A stretch of 64,000 bases of DNA from NCBI RefSeq assembly GCF_010206195.1, contig NZ_VIQT01000010.1, forward strand, positions 186,001 to 250,000, read 5' to 3'. Every line of letters begins with the position of its first letter. The first letter of the stretch is position 1. Made by a program: the position numbers and the translations under genes. The notes beneath the pieces are model-generated. The model made no database searches. It was not told the DNA's origin and was given only the letters and a program-made list of their open reading frames with translations. The DNA comes from Anaerotruncus colihominis (GTDB lineage: Bacteria > Bacillota > Clostridia > Oscillospirales > Ruminococcaceae). Shown here one piece after another: positions 1-7,910 of the stretch.

Positions 1-53
1 ACGCTGCTTCTTTTACAATGTCAATCCTGATTTTAAAAACCTTTCTTTCTATG

Positions 54-82
54 TTGTAAGCATATCTGCCTAATTGTATAAT
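54..82 (+). promoter_or_regulatory. Sigma-A type promoter for the Rrf2 gene
   Basis: TTGTAA (54-59) and a perfect TATAAT (77-82) are separated by 17 bases. The start codon at 119 lies about 30 bases beyond the expected transcription start, so the leader is short. Rrf2 regulators often bind over their own promoter, but no clear operator dyad was recognised here. Confidence 0.7.
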
Positions 83-118
83 AGGTTATAGAAATCACTT
101 GTAAATGGAGGCGTTTGT

Positions 119-550
119 ATGATGATCTCAACGAAAGGTCGTTATGCACTGCGGGTAATGATTGATTTGGCGGAACATCAGGGGGAGGGCTACATCCCTT
201 TAAAGGAAATTGCACAGAGACAGGAAATTTCGGAGAAATATTTGGAATCAATTTTAAAAGTGCTGGTGCGGGAACATTTTCTGATCGGCGTGCGTGGGAA
301 AGGCGGCGGCTACAGACTGAGCAGGACGCCCAAACAATATACGATTGGGAGCATTATCCGGTTGACGGAAAACTCCCTGTCCCCTGTCGCCTGCCTGGAT
401 CCACACGCGCTGACCTGTCCCCGCGCCGCACAATGCCGCACTCTTCCCATATGGAAAAAACTCGATCAGGTTGTGAATGATTTCTTTGACAGCTATACGC
501 TTGCCGATCTGGCGGAGCATTCGGAAAGCGGCGGCGATTTTGTAATTTGA
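119..550 (+). CDS. Rrf2 family transcriptional regulator (IscR/CymR-like)
   Basis: A 143-residue protein, the normal Rrf2 length. The N-terminal winged helix runs from about residue 3 to 70, with the hallmark start (STKGRYALR), a recognition region around EISEKYLESILK, and the wing GVRGKGGGYRLSR. Cysteines at 92, 100 and 106 occupy the region where IscR and NsrR bind an Fe-S cluster, so the protein may sense iron-sulfur status or redox; CymR-type members lack this, and the call between them is inference. The start at 119 is chosen because GGAGG (107-111) lies 7 bases upstream; the in-frame ATG at 122 is the alternative. The gene stands alone, followed by a decayed corA fragment, so no target can be inferred from neighbours. 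Confidence 0.9.
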   Translation: MMISTKGRYALRVMIDLAEHQGEGYIPLKEIAQRQEISEKYLESILKVLVREHFLIGVRGKGGGYRLSRTPKQYTIGSIIRLTENSLSPVACLDPHALTCPRAAQCRTLPIWKKLDQVVNDFFDSYTLADLAEHSESGGDFVI

Positions 551-785
551 AGCAATATCAGCATATGGCTACGGCTTGGTTTCGCTATTACTCACAACTG
601 GATGATATGGCCTGCGAGCTGCGGGAGAGTGAAAACGGCTACGGCTATTTTTCGGATGGTACGGCATGAACTTTACAGGAATACCAGAGCTTTCGTGGAA
701 GTATAGCTATCCCACAGTGATTGTGGTCAGCCTGTCCATTGTACTTATCAGCCTGTGGATCTGTAAAAAGAAAAAAGTTTTGGCA
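550..785 (+). pseudogene. Decayed CorA-type magnesium transporter, C-terminal remnant
   Basis: Two fragments in different frames match the end of CorA. From 550 one frame reads a soluble-helix piece ending in YYSQLDDMACELRESENGY. From about 651 another frame reads FGWYGMNFTGIPELSWKY, which contains the CorA signature Y-G-M-N before the last transmembrane helix, then a hydrophobic helix and a basic tail ending KKKKVL near 779. The stretch that should join them, including most of the first membrane helix, is missing, and there is no start codon or N-terminal domain. Stops lie at 630-632 in the second frame and 667-669 in the first. It is therefore a deleted, frameshifted relic and not a working transporter. 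Confidence 0.8.
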
Positions 786-859
786 GAGGCCGCTCTTTTC
801 CCGCATTGCCGGCGCATCTCAGACGCCGGATGCCGCTTGCCCCCCTTTTACAATTACTC

Positions 860-1228
860 CTATTTCATCAGCGCAAAATCGTGCGCTTCCCGCAACCATC
901 CCAACAATTCATCATCTATCTGCCCTATTTCAGATATAATCATGTGGTGCGTCCAACGGCCGGGATATGGCTCCACGGCCAACGCTATGCGAGGCGAATC
1001 CAGCCGGTGCGAAAGGCCGAACGATACGATCATAAACACCTCCGGACAACCCTTCATCCGACGGAGCGACACAAAGGCAAAGCCATATCGCGCCTTAAAG
1101 GTAATTTGTGATTGCTGTACCTTTAATATCGCGTCGGGACACTCTGCCTGAAGTCTGCCGCACAACATTTCGTAGAGAGGCAGCGCGTCGGGCATGGGAC
1201 TAAAAAACATCAGTTCATCTGCGGTCAT
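860..1228 (-). CDS. DUF5655-like protein
   Basis: A 122-residue protein with no membrane segment or signal peptide. The middle reads QSQITFKARYGFAFVSL and the end carries an HH-x-x-I-S-E-I-G-Q-I-D-D-E-L-L-x-W-L-R-E-A pattern, which resembles the DUF5655 family. These proteins are small, cytoplasmic and of unknown function; some are fused to restriction or transport-related proteins. The start ATG is at 1226-1228. It is transcribed away from the palindrome at 1268-1298 and towards the corA remnant. The family assignment is from memory of the motif pattern. Confidence 0.6.
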   Translation of the reverse strand: MTADELMFFSPMPDALPLYEMLCGRLQAECPDAILKVQQSQITFKARYGFAFVSLRRMKGCPEVFMIVSFGLSHRLDSPRIALAVEPYPGRWTHHMIISEIGQIDDELLGWLREAHDFALMK

Positions 1229-1267
1229 CTGATCACCCTGTTCAATTTGTTTTTGATTTATCCTTCC

Positions 1268-1298
1268 TTAGAAGCTGTACCATTGGTACAGCTTCTAA
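1268..1298. repeat. Perfect palindrome, solo copy of an inverted-repeat end
   Basis: TTAGAAGCTGTACCA (1268-1282), one T, then its exact reverse complement (1284-1298). Neither side has the T-run expected of a terminator. The same terminal sequence bounds a 185-bp element at 57813-57997, so this looks like two element ends joined after loss of the interior. Confidence 0.6.
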
Positions 1299-1494
1299 AC
1301 TTGGATAGGTATCATCCTGTTATTTATAGACAACACATGCTTAGACACGACTCCATAGGCAAAGAAAGGCCAAGGCACAAAACCTTGACCTTTGTGTTTG
1401 CTTCATACGCGCCGTCGTACCGGTCCCGTAAAGCCGCCAGTTCTAAAAGCGTCGCCCGATGCGCCCTAAAAACAGCTGGGCTCTCCTGCAGGCA

Positions 1495-2511
1495 TCAGCT
1501 TGTTTCCCGAATGATCAAACGCGGCTGAAAAACGTAGCGCATTTTGCTAAAATCGATCGGGGCGTCATTCGACGGATGCTCGATCATCTCCACCAACATC
1601 TCCGCAGCGCGCTGTCCCAGCCGCTTTTTGGGCAGGTCGATGGTGGTAAGACGCGGCTTTACATAGGAGAGAATGGCTATATTGTCAGCGCCCATGATCG
1701 CTACCTCCGAGGGAATCTGAATTTTGCGCTCCTGTAGAGCGCAAATCATGCCTGTTGCCACATAATCGCTGTAGCAAATCACCGAAAAAGGCGGCTTGTG
1801 CCGCCTCAGAAGCTGCTTCATCACCTCATAGCCGCCCTGCTGGCCTATACAATTTTGGATGACCCAATCATCTTCCTCTTTGATCCCATAATCCGCCAAT
1901 GCCTGCCTGTAACCAAGCAGACGGTTTTGCGCGGACGGCAGCCGCTCCATGGAATTGATGAAAAAGATCTTGTTTCCATCATAGGACGACAAATATTTTA
2001 CCGACATGTAGGAAACCATCCGGTCGTCAACAACCACGTAGGCGTCCTGATCCGGGTCGATATAGCCTCTTGCCAGCACATAGGGAATTTGAAAATTGGT
2101 CAGCAGATCGCAGCTTTCACGGCCGTTATGCGACGGTGTCAAAAGCACGCCCGCCACATTGAGCGCGTGCAGGCTGCGGATCAGTTCAAGCTCCCGCCGC
2201 GCGTCCTGGTGGCTGTCCACAAAGATCGGATAGTATCCGCTTGCGGCCAGCGTTTCCTCCATGCCATGCAGCATTCTGGAATTATAGGGATAAGCATTGT
2301 CGCTTAAAATAATTCCTACCGTATTGGTCCTCTGTTGGCGGAAATTTTTGGCAACCTGATTTGGCACATAGTTGACAGACGCCGCGTATTCAATGATCTC
2401 TTTGCGCCTTTTTTCTGAAATATCCGGATGTCCATTTAACGCTTTTGAGACTGTCGTAATGCTGATATTTAGTTTCTCCGCCAAATCCTTCAGGCGAACC
2501 TTTTCTTGCAT
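1495..2511 (-). CDS. LacI family transcriptional regulator
   Basis: A 338-residue LacI/GalR repressor of normal length. The N-terminal helix-turn-helix (residues about 4-50) reads RLKDLAEKLNISITTVSKAL, followed by the hinge region (YVPNQVAKNFRQQRTNTVG) and a periplasmic-binding-protein-like ligand domain (about 60-335) of the type that binds sugars or sugar phosphates. The start ATG (2509-2511) follows AAAGGAGA. It lies downstream of the pfkB kinase, in the same direction as the whole metabolic locus that ends at 15.04 kb, and is its natural candidate regulator. Two operator-like dyads with a central CG occur at the ino1 promoter. The ligand is unknown. Confidence 0.93.
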   Translation of the reverse strand: MQEKVRLKDLAEKLNISITTVSKALNGHPDISEKRRKEIIEYAASVNYVPNQVAKNFRQQRTNTVGIILSDNAYPYNSRMLHGMEETLAASGYYPIFVDSHQDARRELELIRSLHALNVAGVLLTPSHNGRESCDLLTNFQIPYVLARGYIDPDQDAYVVVDDRMVSYMSVKYLSSYDGNKIFFINSMERLPSAQNRLLGYRQALADYGIKEEDDWVIQNCIGQQGGYEVMKQLLRRHKPPFSVICYSDYVATGMICALQERKIQIPSEVAIMGADNIAILSYVKPRLTTIDLPKKRLGQRAAEMLVEMIEHPSNDAPIDFSKMRYVFQPRLIIRETS

Positions 2512-2566
2512 ATCAGTGTCTCCTTTAATCCCATCGCCCCATACCTCAACCGAGGTGTCGCCGTTT

Positions 2567-2597
2567 ATTTAAAAACAGAAAAATCGTTGGATTTTTC
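2567..2597 (-). terminator. Hairpin after the first pfkB gene
   Basis: On the minus strand the pfkB stop TAG (2607-2609) is followed by GGCTGTTT and a stem GAAAAATC/GATTTTTC, then TGTTTTTAAA. It could end or attenuate transcription before lacI. The sequence next to the stop (TAGAGGCTGTTTG) resembles that after other gene ends in the window. Confidence 0.5.
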
Positions 2598-2606
2598 AAA
2601 CAGCCT

Positions 2607-3530
2607 CTAGGCCGGCGACATGCGCCCATTCAGTTTCTGCGCCACCATAACGCTGCTTGGCATCCGCTTTTCTTCGCATCCTCCGTCGGCGGAAACGACC
2701 AGAGCCGCCACAGCGTTTCCGAATGTGACCGCCTGCGGAAGATCGTCGAGCGTTTGATAACTCGCGATCACACCAGCGGAAAATGCGTCGCCCACGCCCA
2801 CCGGATTTTTATCCGCGTATGGACAGCTTAGCTCCAGCGCCGGTACATAACGGATTTGTGCGTCTCCCACCTGGTAGGCTGCGCCGGCGTCCCCCATTGT
2901 CACCAATACGGCCTTAGCGCCAGCGCGTATGATATAGCCGGCCGCCTGCTCCAGGGTTTGCCCTGGAAAAATATGCGCAAGATCCGATTTGCTTGCTTTG
3001 ATGATGGTCGCATCCGCGCATAGCGTATCAATCACTTTTTTGCCGCGCGCCGTAAAGATGGAAAAATGATGGTAAGAGGTTGTCCCGCCAAATCCGCCGA
3101 GATCGACGATGACAGTCTTTCCCATCCGCGCCAGACAACGGCACATATCGAGATCGACCTCGTAATTCATTGGGCAAATAAAAAATTTCCCCGCATCCAG
3201 ATACGCGGGAAAGATATCCTCAAAATTGATCAGCGGCGCGGTACACGCGTACTCAATACTTTTGACGCCCGCCTCGTCGTAGATCAAATTATCTTCCGTA
3301 TTCAAATTATTCCATAAAACCCCTTGAAGATCAACCCGGGCAAACTGGCTGAGGAAATTTTGTTCCAAATTCTCCTCCATATAACTGACGACGCCAACCT
3401 GAAGCCCTAATTTTGCCATGATAATAGAGGAATATGCGCAAGGGCTTCCAAGCACCGGCCCAATGATGCGATCTACAAAAATAATATTTTCCTTCACAAT
3501 GTTCCCAATGACAACAACCTCTATATCCAT
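2607..3530 (-). CDS. PfkB family carbohydrate kinase (paralogue 1)
   Basis: A 307-residue ribokinase-superfamily kinase. It has an N-terminal sugar-binding region (IGPVLGSPCAYSS, about residues 23-35) and the C-terminal anion-hole motif GVGDAFSAG at 245-253 with catalytic base D248. It clearly resembles the second PfkB of this locus (13000-13920): both share IGPV-GSP-AY, ICPMNYEV-LD, and a central G-K-T-V-x-V-D-L-G-G segment. The substrate is presumably a small sugar, polyol or cyclitol, phosphorylated with ATP. The start at 3530 follows AGAGGTGGG. It is separated from tktC by 185 bases that hold a terminator-like hairpin, so it may have its own promoter. Confidence 0.88.
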   Translation of the reverse strand: MDIEVVVIGNIVKENIIFVDRIIGPVLGSPCAYSSIIMAKLGLQVGVVSYMEENLEQNFLSQFARVDLQGVLWNNLNTEDNLIYDEAGVKSIEYACTAPLINFEDIFPAYLDAGKFFICPMNYEVDLDMCRCLARMGKTVIVDLGGFGGTTSYHHFSIFTARGKKVIDTLCADATIIKASKSDLAHIFPGQTLEQAAGYIIRAGAKAVLVTMGDAGAAYQVGDAQIRYVPALELSCPYADKNPVGVGDAFSAGVIASYQTLDDLPQAVTFGNAVAALVVSADGGCEEKRMPSSVMVAQKLNGRMSPA

Positions 3531-3667
3531 ATGAACCCACCTCTTTGCCGGTTGGAATCAAACTGCCGCCAGGGCTATCGAGGCCACGGCACAAGATTTC
3601 GCCTCAATAAAATTATTCTACTCCATATATTGGCTTTAGTCAAGAAAGATTCCGTCCCAAAACACGG

Positions 3668-3703
3668 ACAGCCGGCCATGGCTTCATAGCCATCGCCGGC
3701 TGT
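3668..3703 (-). terminator. Hairpin after transketolase C-terminal subunit
   Basis: A 9-bp outer stem (ACAGCCGGC/GCCGGCTGT) and a 5-bp inner stem (ATGGC/GCCAT) lie just after the tktC stop on the minus strand, followed by a short TTTT. It is likely a terminator or processing hairpin for the long operon. Confidence 0.6.
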
Positions 3704-3715
3704 TTCATACGGGTT

Positions 3716-4657
3716 TTATCCGACAAAGGCACGGACCTCAGAACAGATGGACGACGCGTCCAAACCGTATTTTTCAAGCAGCTTTTCCGCCGGACCTGAT
3801 TCGCCATAGGTATCCTGGATACCTATCTTTTTAACTGCAATGGGATATTTTTCCGCAAGCGCTTCACATACCGCGCTTCCAAGCCCGCCGATCACGGAGT
3901 GCTCCTCGACCGTGATCACCCGTCCTGTCTTTTTCGCAGACGCAGCAATCAGCTCCGTATCCAGCGGCTTGATGGTGTGGATATTGATCACCTCGGCGTG
4001 GATGCCTGCTTCTTCCAGGAGCGCAGCGGCTTCCAGCGCAGGGCTGACGCACAGCCCCGTCGCCACGATCGTTACATCCGTCCCCTCCCGCAGGATAACG
4101 CCTTTTCCCAGCTCAAACGTGTAACCGTCAAAATCGTTGACCACCGGGACGGCCAAACGGCCGAAACGCAGATATACAGGCCCCTGATGTTTGTAGGCGG
4201 CCCGGACGGCGGCCTTCGCTTCGACATCGTCCGAAGGGTTGATCACGACCATCCCCGGGATTGTGCGCATCAGCGCGATATCCTCGTTGCACTGATGCGT
4301 CGCGCCGTCCTCCCCGACAGAGATGCCCGCGTGCGTCGCGCCGATCTTGACATTTAAATGCGGATACCCGATCGAATTGCGCACCTGTTCAAACGCGCGC
4401 CCGGCCGCAAACATGGCAAACGAGCTTGCAAATGGCACCAGCCCTGTTGCCGCCAGGCCGGCAGCCACGCCCATCATATTGCCTTCGGCGATTCCGCAGT
4501 CGATGAACCGGTCCGGATATGCCTTTTGAAAAATACCAGTCTTGGTCGCCCCCGCAAGGTCCGCATCCAAAACGACCAGGTCGTCATGCTCCTTTGCAAG
4601 CTCCACCAGTGTGTTTCCGTAGCTCTCCCTGGTTGCGATTTTCTTTCCCGCCGCCAT
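3716..4657 (-). CDS. Transketolase, C-terminal subunit
   Basis: A 313-residue split-transketolase half carrying the pyrimidine-binding domain and the C-terminal transketolase domain. The N-terminal part reads DLVVLDADLAGATKTG and IDCGIAEGNMMGVAAGLA, where the glutamate of IAEGN is the conserved residue that activates the thiamine diphosphate aminopyrimidine. The C-terminal domain carries TVEEHSVIGGLGSAV. It must pair with the N-terminal half encoded immediately upstream; the TGA of that gene overlaps this ATG. Split transketolases serve the pentose phosphate pathway, but also branched-sugar (apiose) or aminosugar routes, and here the operon context favours a dedicated catabolic role. Confidence 0.92.
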   Translation of the reverse strand: MAAGKKIATRESYGNTLVELAKEHDDLVVLDADLAGATKTGIFQKAYPDRFIDCGIAEGNMMGVAAGLAATGLVPFASSFAMFAAGRAFEQVRNSIGYPHLNVKIGATHAGISVGEDGATHQCNEDIALMRTIPGMVVINPSDDVEAKAAVRAAYKHQGPVYLRFGRLAVPVVNDFDGYTFELGKGVILREGTDVTIVATGLCVSPALEAAALLEEAGIHAEVINIHTIKPLDTELIAASAKKTGRVITVEEHSVIGGLGSAVCEALAEKYPIAVKKIGIQDTYGESGPAEKLLEKYGLDASSICSEVRAFVG

Positions 4658-5481
4658 CAGGCATCCCCCATTCTGTTCAGTTCTTCCATCGCCTTTGCAT
4701 ACTGCTCGTCATTTGGCGCGACCCCGTGCCAGGACGCCTGATTTTCCATAAACGAAACGCCCCTGCCCTTGACCGATCTTGCGATGATCGCGGTCGGTCT
4801 GCCTTTTACAGCGCGCGCTTCACCGAACGCATCCAGAATTTGTCCGAAATCATGGGCGTTGATCCGGACGACGTGGAATCCAAAGGCCATAAACTTCTGA
4901 TCGATGGGATAGGGCGAACAGACCTGCTGGATATCGCCGTCAATCTGTAAGCCATTATTGTCAACAATCACCGTCAGGTTGTCAAGCTTTCTATGAGCCG
5001 CCAGCATGGACGCCTCCCAAACCTGTCCCTCCTGTAGTTCGCCGTCGCCCAGTAGCGTGTAGACACGGTACGCCGCTCCCCGCAGCTTTGCGGAGATCGC
5101 CATGCCGACAGCGGCTGAAATCCCCTGTCCCAGGGAGCCGGTGCTCATATCGACGCCGGGGATATGTTTCATATCGGGATGCCCCTGCAAAATGGAACCG
5201 ATATGGCGCAGATTATTAAGCTCCGCGGTATCAAAATAACCGCGTTCCGCCAGCGTCGCGTAAAGCGCCGGGGCCGCGTGTCCTTTGGAGAGCACAAACC
5301 TGTCCCGTTCAGGCGCCTGCGGATTTGCGGGGTCAATATTCATTTCTTGAAAATACAGGGCGGTCAAAATATCCGCCGCCGAAAGAGAACCGCCCGGATG
5401 CCCTGCCCGGGCGCTGTGAATGGAGGACACAATCCCCCTGCGGATTCTGTTCGCGGTTCTTTTCAACTGCGATTCGTTCAT
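4657..5481 (-). CDS. Transketolase, N-terminal subunit
   Basis: A 274-residue half containing the diphosphate-binding domain. Visible motifs are GHPGGSLS (28-34), SKGHAAPALY (65-74), GSLGQGISAA (115-124), and the thiamine diphosphate/Mg motif GDG (145-147) followed by NN (175-176). The start at 5481 (MNESQLKR) is chosen because it matches the usual beginning of the family; an in-frame start at 5535 would add 18 unconserved residues. The Shine-Dalgarno is weak for either. Translation is coupled to the C-terminal subunit by overlap. Confidence 0.92.
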   Translation of the reverse strand: MNESQLKRTANRIRRGIVSSIHSARAGHPGGSLSAADILTALYFQEMNIDPANPQAPERDRFVLSKGHAAPALYATLAERGYFDTAELNNLRHIGSILQGHPDMKHIPGVDMSTGSLGQGISAAVGMAISAKLRGAAYRVYTLLGDGELQEGQVWEASMLAAHRKLDNLTVIVDNNGLQIDGDIQQVCSPYPIDQKFMAFGFHVVRINAHDFGQILDAFGEARAVKGRPTAIIARSVKGRGVSFMENQASWHGVAPNDEQYAKAMEELNRMGDA

Positions 5482-5622
5482 ATTGTCACCGTACCGGCCG
5501 CATTTTCCTCCGGCGCACCAGAGATCTCCGCACACCGAAAGGCGGCCGCCTTTCTCATATCATTTTGCCATTGGGAAAAGCGCCTGTCTGTTTTCTCCTT
5601 TGATGTGGGAGCATTGACAGAT

Positions 5623-6015
5623 TCAACCGGCCTGATAAAGCTCCAGCTTTGTCCCGTCGGGATCGTAAAAAAATGCATACTGCCTGCCGGTTTCCCTATC
5701 GAGCGCGACCGGGCCTGTTTTGACCCCCTGGCTTTTCAGATCGTTCACCGACTGCTCCACGTCCTCCACAAGAAAGGAGAGATGCTCCAGGCCCGCGTGC
5801 GGGGGCTGCTTTGGATCAGGCACGGTTTCTTGAATAAACAGCTCCACCAGATACTCCCCGTTGAGATAAAGCTCCAACTTGTGACGCTTCTTTTCCGGTG
5901 AGTATTGTTCCCGCCGGAGTGTCAGGCCCAAGGTGTGCACATAGAATTCGACAGCCTGCCCGTAGTCGCTGCATATGATACAGACATGGTGCATCGAACG
6001 GATATCCAAGCCCAT
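5623..6015 (-). CDS. VOC family protein (glyoxalase I-like)
   Basis: A 130-residue single-unit vicinal-oxygen-chelate protein with two beta-alpha-beta-beta-beta modules. The first opens with MHHVCIICSDYGQAVEFYVHTLGL and the second carries HLSFLVEDVEQSVNDLKSQG and ends in FYDPDGTKLELYQ. Candidate metal ligands are a histidine in MHHV, a glutamate in YLVELF, the histidine of GLEHLSF and the glutamate of KLELY, as in glyoxalase I. The substrate is unknown. A methylglyoxal-detoxifying role would suit a locus that makes triose phosphates, but an epimerase or isomerase step on the imported sugar is equally possible. Confidence 0.85.
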   Translation of the reverse strand: MGLDIRSMHHVCIICSDYGQAVEFYVHTLGLTLRREQYSPEKKRHKLELYLNGEYLVELFIQETVPDPKQPPHAGLEHLSFLVEDVEQSVNDLKSQGVKTGPVALDRETGRQYAFFYDPDGTKLELYQAG

Positions 6016-6036
6016 AATGTCCCCCTATTCTCGGTT

Positions 6037-7227
6037 TTACCGCCGCGCTGGACAGCCTGCTCCCGTGCGAATCAAGCGGGCACATACAACCGCTGCGATC
6101 GCCGACAAAAGCGCCGGCAAAATCATTCCCGACCTGATCCCGATCCGGGCGATGACAAACGCGACGGCCGGTGCGCAGACAATGAATCCCGTATAGTGTG
6201 CAAAGAGCACCATTGTGCTTCCAAGATAGGAGCGTTCCCCCTCCCATTCGCACGCGATATCAAGCGTAAACGGAAGCACAGGCCCCTCCGCACAACCGGC
6301 AATCCCGCAGCAGACAGTCATGATACTTCCGCTGCCCGACAACACGCCCGCCGCTGTCGCCGCCGCTGTAACGCAGTGACAGATCAGAATCGTCCGTTTG
6401 CGCGGCGGACGAAAACGGGCCAAAATCAGCCGCGACGCTGTGATGCCAAGCCAAAAGCAGGAGAGCGCAGCCGCGCCCCACCGCGGTTCATGGAGATATT
6501 CTGAAATGTAGCGCGTCACCCACACAGTGATTCCAATCTGATGCGCCCCATACAGAAAGGAGCAGATCAACAGCAGGCGTTTGCGGCGCTCCCGGAGATA
6601 CCCTGCCAAATCAGCGCGGTGAATCTGGTTTGGCTGCGCCGCAAACTGCCGCCGGATGGACCCGGATGTCAAGAGCGCCGCCAGATAGGCCGCAGCGGCT
6701 ATCAGGGCGGCCAGCGCGCAGATCTGCATGACGCCGTACCATGCGATGCCGGACAGGCGCATCCAGCGGATGATGAGCGGTCCTGTCAGCCCTCCCACGC
6801 CATAGCAGCCATGCAAGAGATTCATATAGCGGGCGGAACCGCTCTGATAGAGATCGGCCATCATCGATGAGGCCAGGGAGTCCAGAAAGCCGAAAGCTAT
6901 TCCATAGACAAAAAAGGCTCCTAAAGCCGCTGCAAAGGCCGGCTGCATCCCCAGCAGGAAAAAGACGCATGGCATTACGGCCGCGGCGACCGCCAGAACG
7001 GTGCTCTTGCGCAGCTTTCCAACAAGAAGGCCGATCAAAAAGACCGCGCAGAGATTTCCTGCGCTCTGCGCAGCGCTCATCAGCCCCTGTGCCGAGGATT
7101 CCAGCTGGTAATGCCCGATAAAGTCCGACAGCAGCGTCCCCTGAGCCGAGGTACAGAAGGCGCTCACCAGCATCATTGTATAGATACCGATGGTAAACCG
7201 CAGCTTTTCGGCCCCGTTCCTGTTCAT
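6037..7227 (-). CDS. MFS transporter
   Basis: A 396-residue integral membrane protein with about 12 hydrophobic helices, the size and topology of the major facilitator superfamily. The conserved cytoplasmic loop after helix 2 reads LVGKLRKSTVL, a relaxed version of the G-x-L-a-D-r-x-G-r-k motif. The start at 7227 is preferred over 7254 because GGAGGTG lies 5 bases upstream. It sits within the ABC importer locus, so it could be a second uptake route or an exporter of a product. Members of the FucP/sugar type look similar, but no sugar-specific residue can be named. Confidence 0.85.
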   Translation of the reverse strand: MNRNGAEKLRFTIGIYTMMLVSAFCTSAQGTLLSDFIGHYQLESSAQGLMSAAQSAGNLCAVFLIGLLVGKLRKSTVLAVAAAVMPCVFFLLGMQPAFAAALGAFFVYGIAFGFLDSLASSMMADLYQSGSARYMNLLHGCYGVGGLTGPLIIRWMRLSGIAWYGVMQICALAALIAAAAYLAALLTSGSIRRQFAAQPNQIHRADLAGYLRERRKRLLLICSFLYGAHQIGITVWVTRYISEYLHEPRWGAAALSCFWLGITASRLILARFRPPRKRTILICHCVTAAATAAGVLSGSGSIMTVCCGIAGCAEGPVLPFTLDIACEWEGERSYLGSTMVLFAHYTGFIVCAPAVAFVIARIGIRSGMILPALLSAIAAVVCARLIRTGAGCPARR

Positions 7228-7255
7228 GCTCCCACCTCCGCCCGCATCTCGCATG

Positions 7256-7885
7256 TTATTTGGATATCTGCTCCATATACTCCTTGATCAGCTGCTGTCC
7301 AAGCGCTCCGCCCGGATGGCTCAAGGCAAAATTCTGTTTGGTAAAGCCGCGCATTTTGCAGACAACCGTCGCCAGCGCGTCGCCGATTGCCAGCGCCCCC
7401 GTGGAGCTGGCCGTAGGCGCAAGGCCCATATGATCGATCTCCGGCCCGGCGTCGCAGAGAATTTTGATGTCGGTCGCCTCAGCCAGCGGGGAATGCTTAT
7501 CCTTTGTGATAGAGATCGTCTTGGCGCCGATGATTTTGAGCGGGGCCAACATGTTGAGGATCTCAGAGGATTTCCCACTGTTGGAAATCATGATGACAAG
7601 ATCGTCCTTTGTGATCATCCCCATGTCGCCATGCAGCGTTTCACAGCTATGGACAAAAAAGGCGGGAATGCCCAGGCTTGCCATTGTGGCGGCGATCTTT
7701 TTGCCGATGTGGCCGGTCTTGCCAAGTCCGGTAACGATTACCCGCCCCTTGCAGTCTAATATCGCCCGGCAGGCCTGTGCATAGGCTTCGTCCACCTGGC
7801 TTTTGACACGCAGCAGGGCGTCGGATTCCTTTTGAATCTGCTCCTTGCAGAAGTCGATGATTTTCTCATCCGTATATGGTTCCAT
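7256..7885 (-). CDS. SIS-domain sugar phosphate isomerase (KpsF/GutQ type, no CBS)
   Basis: A 209-residue protein with one sugar-isomerase domain. It contains VTGLGKTGHIGKKIAATMAS, the phosphate-binding segment ISNSGKSSEI and the KdsD/GutQ signature LAPTASSTGALAIGDALA, ending in FALSHPGGALGQQL. Arabinose-5-phosphate isomerases of this type normally add two CBS domains (about 330 residues); this one stops after SIS. The likely reaction is an aldose-ketose isomerisation of a phosphorylated sugar. ATG at 7885 is preferred over the GTG at 7906 because GAGAGG lies about 9 bases before it. It fits between the kinases and the transketolase. Confidence 0.88.
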   Translation of the reverse strand: MEPYTDEKIIDFCKEQIQKESDALLRVKSQVDEAYAQACRAILDCKGRVIVTGLGKTGHIGKKIAATMASLGIPAFFVHSCETLHGDMGMITKDDLVIMISNSGKSSEILNMLAPLKIIGAKTISITKDKHSPLAEATDIKILCDAGPEIDHMGLAPTASSTGALAIGDALATVVCKMRGFTKQNFALSHPGGALGQQLIKEYMEQISK

Positions 7886-7910
7886 GTTAGACAACCTCTC
7901 TCCCACAAAT

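Noticed and set aside
666-1151. 161-residue gene starting MNFTGIPELSW
   Set aside because: Only the first 38 residues are CorA-like; the rest is antisense of the DUF5655-like gene. It is a pseudogene fragment with read-through.
1268-1298. Intrinsic terminator for lacI
   Set aside because: The palindrome is perfect but lacks a T-run, lies about 200 bases past the lacI stop, and its sequence matches element ends at 57.8 kb.
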